Assembly: GCA_016271365.2 (NCBI GenBank)
Contig: JADMNL010000023.1
Coordinates: forward strand, 609,488,001-609,552,000
Direction: 5' to 3'
Origin: Neoceratodus forsteri
Taxonomy: Eukaryota; Chordata; Ceratodontiformes; Ceratodontidae
Length of the DNA: 64,000 nt
Shown: positions 59,936-64,000 of the stretch, one piece after another
Layout of the letters: the number at the start of each line of letters is the position of its first letter
Numbering within the stretch: the first letter of the stretch is position 1
Program-made: the position numbers and the translations under genes
The notes under the pieces: generated by a model
What the model was told of the DNA's origin: nothing
The model's database searches: none
Seen by the model: only the letters and a program-made list of their open reading frames with translations

Positions 59936-60875
59936 TTGGGAGGAAGTGCAGGCGGCGAGGGACCGTTTTCTTCTTTCAGGGTTATATAAAAGAAAAGACA
60001 TTGCAGGGCTTTTTCCTTTTACAGGTAGTTTTGGCATGCTGGGAGAACTGGAGCCAACAGGGATTGGGCACCCCATCGGCAAATACTGGTATGGGCGGAT
60101 CTCATGAGCCAAGGGGTTGGGGCCCCTCAGCACACAAGAACATGGGGGAACATGCTGATGGGGATTGGGCACCCCATCGGCAAATAACCAGGGGAGGTGA
60201 CCTGATACTGAGGGATTGGGCACCCCTCGGCAAACAGGTAGGGAATGCAGGGAGCCCTGCAATGAGGGGTCGCTTCCTCATTGCAGCAGATGATGCTGCA
60301 ATGATGAGGCAACCCTGATTGCAGCTGACTAAACTTCTCAAGTTTAGTACGCCGGCTGAACTAGTGTCAGCAGCAGAGTGCCACGCCATTGAGGACAAGG
60401 GACCAAGCCTAAAAGGCAGTGGGGCATGGGCCACAACAGTGTCGCACCTCCACAGCCTGCTTCTGCAGCAAGCTGCCCAACATGTTTCTTGCGCATGTGC
60501 ACAATCAACATAAAAAACAGCTTTTATAGTAGCCACACTAGTACATTGCTTGCTCAGCACTACTCTGAGATATCCCAGCTTCCCTTGAATGCACCCTCTT
60601 TTGCTCAAAATAGAAAACAAAAGAAGGAATATTTTCTTTTAAGAAAATCACTTTTCTTAAGTGCAGAATCAATTTCAGTCATTCTCCATCGTATGAGCTG
60701 CCATACCCATTGCAGTCTGCCCCTTCTCCAAAGCCTTGCTGCAAATGGTTAAGCTCTGCCACCATCATTGCTATACACTCTGATGGTGTTCCTGTCACTC
60801 TTCCTGTATTGCCCTACTCAAAACATGTAATCAGCTGTTAAACCAAAGTTACCATAGAGCTTTTTTAATTTTCTA
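59936..60875. other. Region between the array and the receptor exon
   Basis: Contains a minisatellite (60055-60240, annotated separately), a gggttatataaaag TATA-like motif near 59980 and, at its right end, an intron-like AT/T-rich tract finishing ttttctag at 60875. No host exon recognised otherwise. Confidence 0.4.
60055..60240. repeat. Minisatellite with ggggattgggcaccccatcg core
   Basis: The core attgggcaccccatcggcaaata is present near 60063 and 60164 and, shortened, near 60214, with a related ggggttggggcccctcagca copy near 60110. Period about 50 bp with drift. Confidence 0.75.
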
Positions 60876-61172
60876 GTGTTTCTTTATTCCAAGGAGATGA
60901 CTGAAAGCTTCTGCGAGAGTGACTGCATTTCCAGTTCCTGCATCAAAGCCAACTATGACAATTCATCTTTGGAGCTCATTCAGGTCCTACACTTTGCTGT
61001 CCACCTCTGGGATATTATGCTGTGCATTTCAGGGACAATAATTGCTTGTGAAAATGCCGTCATTGGGGCTATAATATTCTACACCCCACCATTAAGAACA
61101 CCAGTGTTTGTACTTATCAGGTGTCTGGCAGCAGAATATCTTCTGGCAGGATTTGGGTTAATTCTCAGTTTT
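60876..61172 (+). pseudogene. GPR3/GPR6/GPR12-like receptor coding exon, truncated in TM2
   Basis: The only host protein signal in the window. A likely acceptor (T-rich tract then ttttctag) ends at 60875, followed by a 21-base leader and ATG at 60897, as expected for GPR3/6/12 genes, whose single coding exon follows a 5' UTR intron. The protein has a polar N-terminus with an N-glycosylation site (DNSS), then LWDIMLCISGTIIACENAVI (TM1 with the conserved ENA Asn), II..TPPLRTPVFVLI (intracellular loop 1) and LLAGFGLILSF (TM2). These follow the constitutively active, Gs-coupled GPR3/6/12 group closely. At about 61172, in TM2, the frame runs into an L2 LINE. The usual A-D-L-L of TM2 reads A-E-Y-L-L, so the conserved sodium-site Asp is not in place. 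TM3-TM7 are absent from the window. Dead or lineage-specific remnant; which of the three paralogues is unclear. Confidence 0.75.
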
Positions 61173-63125
61173 ATCCCCATAAGAAGACAGAGTTCCTGTC
61201 CAGGGAGATAGCTGCATCAAGAAATCGACCAGCTCAGCTCTTTCAAACCGTGGACAGACTGTGCAATCCAGCCTGCCTGTGGGGTAGGACAGCCTTTTCA
61301 CAAATAAAGTGTGATGAGTTTGCTCGGTTTTTTGATGATAGGCGTCGTCCATCAGGTCAGAGATCTGCAGTGAGCATTCAAATGAGCATTGTGGTGATTG
61401 ATGCGAGGTTACAGGCCCTCAGTTTATCTGGAAAGACTTTGACCAGCCAGCGATCACAGATATCATGAAGATTGTCCGGGGCTTGTGACCGACTTGCTGT
61501 AGTTTGGATCCTGGTCCCCGTGCCTCCTTGTAGAGTGTATGGATGTGATTGGATCAGTCCTTGAGGAGATAGTCTGGTGCTCTTTGGACCAAGGGGTGTT
61601 TCCAGAGTCTCTGAAAGAGGCTATCGCAACACCCCTTTTGAAGAACTTCCCTCGACCCGACTGTCTCGTCAACTACAGACCGATCTCTAACCTTTCCTTT
61701 TTGGGTAAGGTTATTGAGAAAGTAGTCGTGTTGCAGCTCGAGGACTTTCTTACCACCCATGAAGTCTATGATCCTCTCCAGTTCAGTTTCAGGAAGAGGC
61801 ATAGTACCAAGGCGGCATTGGTTCGGGTATTGAATGATCTCTAATAGCGAGAGATCGGAGGAATCATTCAGTCTTGGTCCTCCTTGATCTCTCTGCAGCA
61901 TTTCACACCGTGGACCATGGGATGTTGCTAGATCACCTCTGGTTACTCTGTGGAATGTCAGGAACACTCCTCAGATGGTTCCATTCTTTTCGTTAATGGC
62001 AGAACTCAGAAGGTAGTATCAGAATTTTTCCTCTGCTCCTTTTGCTCTGCCTTGTAGGGTACCACAGGGCTCTGTGCTTCCCCATGTTGTTCATGGTGTT
62101 TATGCTGCCGTTCAGATATTATAAGGCATTATGGGCTGAGTTTCCACTGCTATGCAGATGACACTCAGTTCAATATGTCCTTTGTATCTGAACAAGATGA
62201 CGCCTTATCGGTCTTTAACAACTGCCTCTCTGAGATTCAGGACTGGATGAGTGCTAACTGGTTAAGACCAAATCCAGACAAGACTGTGGTGCTGGTAGTG
62301 GACCTGGGTCACCCTGTAGAGAAGTTGACTCCTGGGTTGCCCTCTGGCCATATTCTATGGGGTAACCAGTTGAGACCTTCTGAACAGGTGCAGAATCTGG
62401 GAGTAATTCTTGACAATGGACTGATGCTGAAGGTGCAAGTGTCAACCATTGTCAGGTCTGCCTTTACCATCTGAGGAATACTGCCTGGATAAAACATCTA
62501 GTTCCATACGATGACCTTCTGGTACTGGTCCGCGCCTTTGTTTCTCCCGTCTTGACTACTGCAATGCTCTATAACTAGGGTTGCCGGGTGGATCTCTATT
62601 GCCTGCAGCTGGTGCAGAACACGGCAGCCAGGTTGTTGACTGGATTGGGAAGAATGTGCCACATCACACCTGTGCTGCATGAACTTTACTGGCTGCTGGT
62701 GCGATGGAGAATCATCTTTAAGGTTGCATTGCTGACCTACAAGACCCTACACGGTCAGGGACTGGGCTACTGCAAGATCTCCTTCTACCCTACTGCCTTC
62801 TCCATTCACTCCACTCCACCGGCGAGGGATTGCTAGAGATTCCCAGGGTCCATTTTAAGTCATCGGGCAGAGATTTTTCTTTTGTGGCTCTGACCCTGTG
62901 GAATTCCTCACTGGCCGGATTCGAGAGTGTTATCCACAGAGTCATTCAAGGCAGCTTTGAAAACTTACTTATTTGAACAGACTTCTAATGGATAATTTAT
63001 ATGTTGTATTAACTGTTTTAGTTTTATATTTATATTTATAATTATGTTGTTGATTGTTTTATTATGTACCTGCGCTTTGATTTCTGAAAAGTGCAATATA
63101 AATAAATCCTGATTGATTGATTATT
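61173..63125 (+). pseudogene. L2 LINE, from just before RT to 3' end, inserted in the receptor exon
   Basis: Begins near EIAASRNRPAQLFQTVDRL (61207-61265), the region between endonuclease and RT. Then LLKNFPRPDCLVNYRPISNL (61640-61700), FLGKVIEKVV, a FSFRKRHSTKAALVRVL block (61782-61835), a catalytic-Asp region with frameshift near 61860-61920 (LL-LS-AFHTVDH type), YADD at 62151-62162 in HCYADDTQF, and NWLRPNPDKT (62255-62290). The C-terminal ITPVLHELYWLLVRWRIIFK block is at 62665-62725. The 3' UTR ends gatttctgaaaagtgcaata then (TTGA)n. Frames broken in several places. The 5' truncation point is the receptor breakpoint. Confidence 0.88.
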
Positions 63126-63129
63126 TCAG

Positions 63130-64000
63130 TAATTTTATTCAGTCAGTGATGATCAACCTTTATGGAAGTGCTGCCTGTCTACAACAGAGGGAGGAGAGGA
63201 GCTCCATGCTAAAGACTTCAACTCATGGTTGAAAGAATGGTGCTGAGGGGTATAGTTATACTGGAGACTGGGGCTCTACCTGGAGGAATCAGAGGTTGTA
63301 CTGGGGGGGCAGACTAACTGCATCCATCCAGGAAGGGAATGGCAGTCCTCACTAGATGGTTTACATGTAACTTTGACAGACATTTAAACTAGTCAAAGGG
63401 GTGGTGGAAGGCAAGGGTGCAGAAACTGTCCACAGGTTGTTATGGAGAGTAGCAAAATACTAAGGAAAAGATTCCCACTAGAATGAAAGACAATCAAGAT
63501 AGCAAGAGATTAGCATGGTAGGAAGAGGGGTGAAGCAGGTAATATGAAAAGGACAAGGAGGGGAACAGCTAGAAAATGTGGGAAGAGACAAGAGTAGGAC
63601 TAACAAAATCTGGACAGCCACATGTGCCAGTGCCAGAATTCTGGGAAATGGGATACCACACTTGGAGCAACCATGGCTGAGGCAGACCTGTATATTGTGG
63701 CCATCCAGAAACATGGTGCACTAGATAGCCATGACTGGGAAATAGTCATACCTGATGACACAATGTTTAGAAGAGACAGGGTAGAAAGGAAAGGTGGGGA
63801 GTGGTGCTTTATGTTATGAAAATATAAACCCAACAAGGTACAGGAACTTGGGGAGGTTAAGGTGCTGTGGGTCACCCTCGAGTCAGGAAACAGAGCCACC
63901 ACTAGGATAGGAGTGGTATATAAGCCTCTGACACAGAGGGTGGTTATATAAAGAAATGTTGGAAGACGTGAGGCAAAATGGCTAGGAACTGGGAGGCGGT
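63130..64000 (+). pseudogene. CR1-group LINE: ORF1 C-terminus and start of ORF2, cut by window end
   Basis: The start (63150-63330) is the ORF1 esterase C-terminus with a VLPVYNRG-like block and TNCIHPGRE near 63310-63340, the degraded counterpart of the DGLHLS block at 18.1 kb. ORF2 follows: an endonuclease N-terminus with ADLYIVAIQKHGALDSHDWE (63682-63745), where the usual ETW Glu block reads QKHG, and a RRDRVERKGG block near 63770-63800. The downstream part (63840-64000) continues the endonuclease with GVVYKPL-like sequence. The copy lies directly after the L2 tail. Confidence 0.75.

Overview
This window is vertebrate nuclear DNA. It is AT-rich and non-coding apart from one broken host exon, and it is packed with decayed transposable elements. 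No prokaryotic operon, rRNA, tRNA gene or CRISPR array is visible. LINEs of the CR1 group, L2 and L1, tRNA-derived and MIR/CORE-like SINEs, hAT-like MITEs and a MULE with a FLYWCH zinc finger point to a repeat-rich vertebrate such as an amphibian, a reptile or a lobe-finned fish. The CR1 3' ends of the 'tatgtttctatg' type recall caecilian amphibian repeats, but that is an impression from memory and was not searched.

Layout. 1-16 kb: two TSD-bounded hAT-like MITEs, a tRNA-like SINE, an antisense L1 ORF2 (6.9-9.53 kb) split by a palindromic MITE, a MIR-like SINE and a 5'-truncated L2 (12.8-14.1 kb). 16.4-21.2 kb: a second copy of the same SINE, then the most complete CR1-group LINE of the window, with ORF1 (coiled coil plus SGNH/esterase motifs) and ORF2 (endonuclease, reverse transcriptase and 3' tail), all frameshifted. 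21-29.5 kb: several foldback elements and an antisense MULE transposase with an N-terminal FLYWCH finger. 29.5-38.3 kb: an antisense CR1, then two LINEs arranged head to head with a ~610-bp spacer-less palindrome exactly between them, the whole flanked by the same ~60-bp minisatellite. 38.5-49 kb: dispersed minisatellites, L2 and SINE fragments, a TSD-bounded MITE and a 300-bp palindrome. 51.2-55.6 kb: three more CR1 pieces, one with an internal deletion that fuses ORF1 to the end of ORF2. 55.8-59.9 kb: a composite higher-order tandem array of ~140-bp and ~290-bp units. 60.9-61.2 kb: the start of a GPR3/GPR6/GPR12-like receptor coding exon, cut in TM2 by an L2 (61.2-63.1 kb). 63.1-64 kb: the start of another CR1-group LINE.

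No gene here looks intact, and the mobile elements are all relics. The items most worth following are the interrupted receptor exon, the palindrome between the head-to-head LINEs, the higher-order tandem array and the FLYWCH-MULE. Boundaries were read by eye and are approximate unless a target-site duplication is named.
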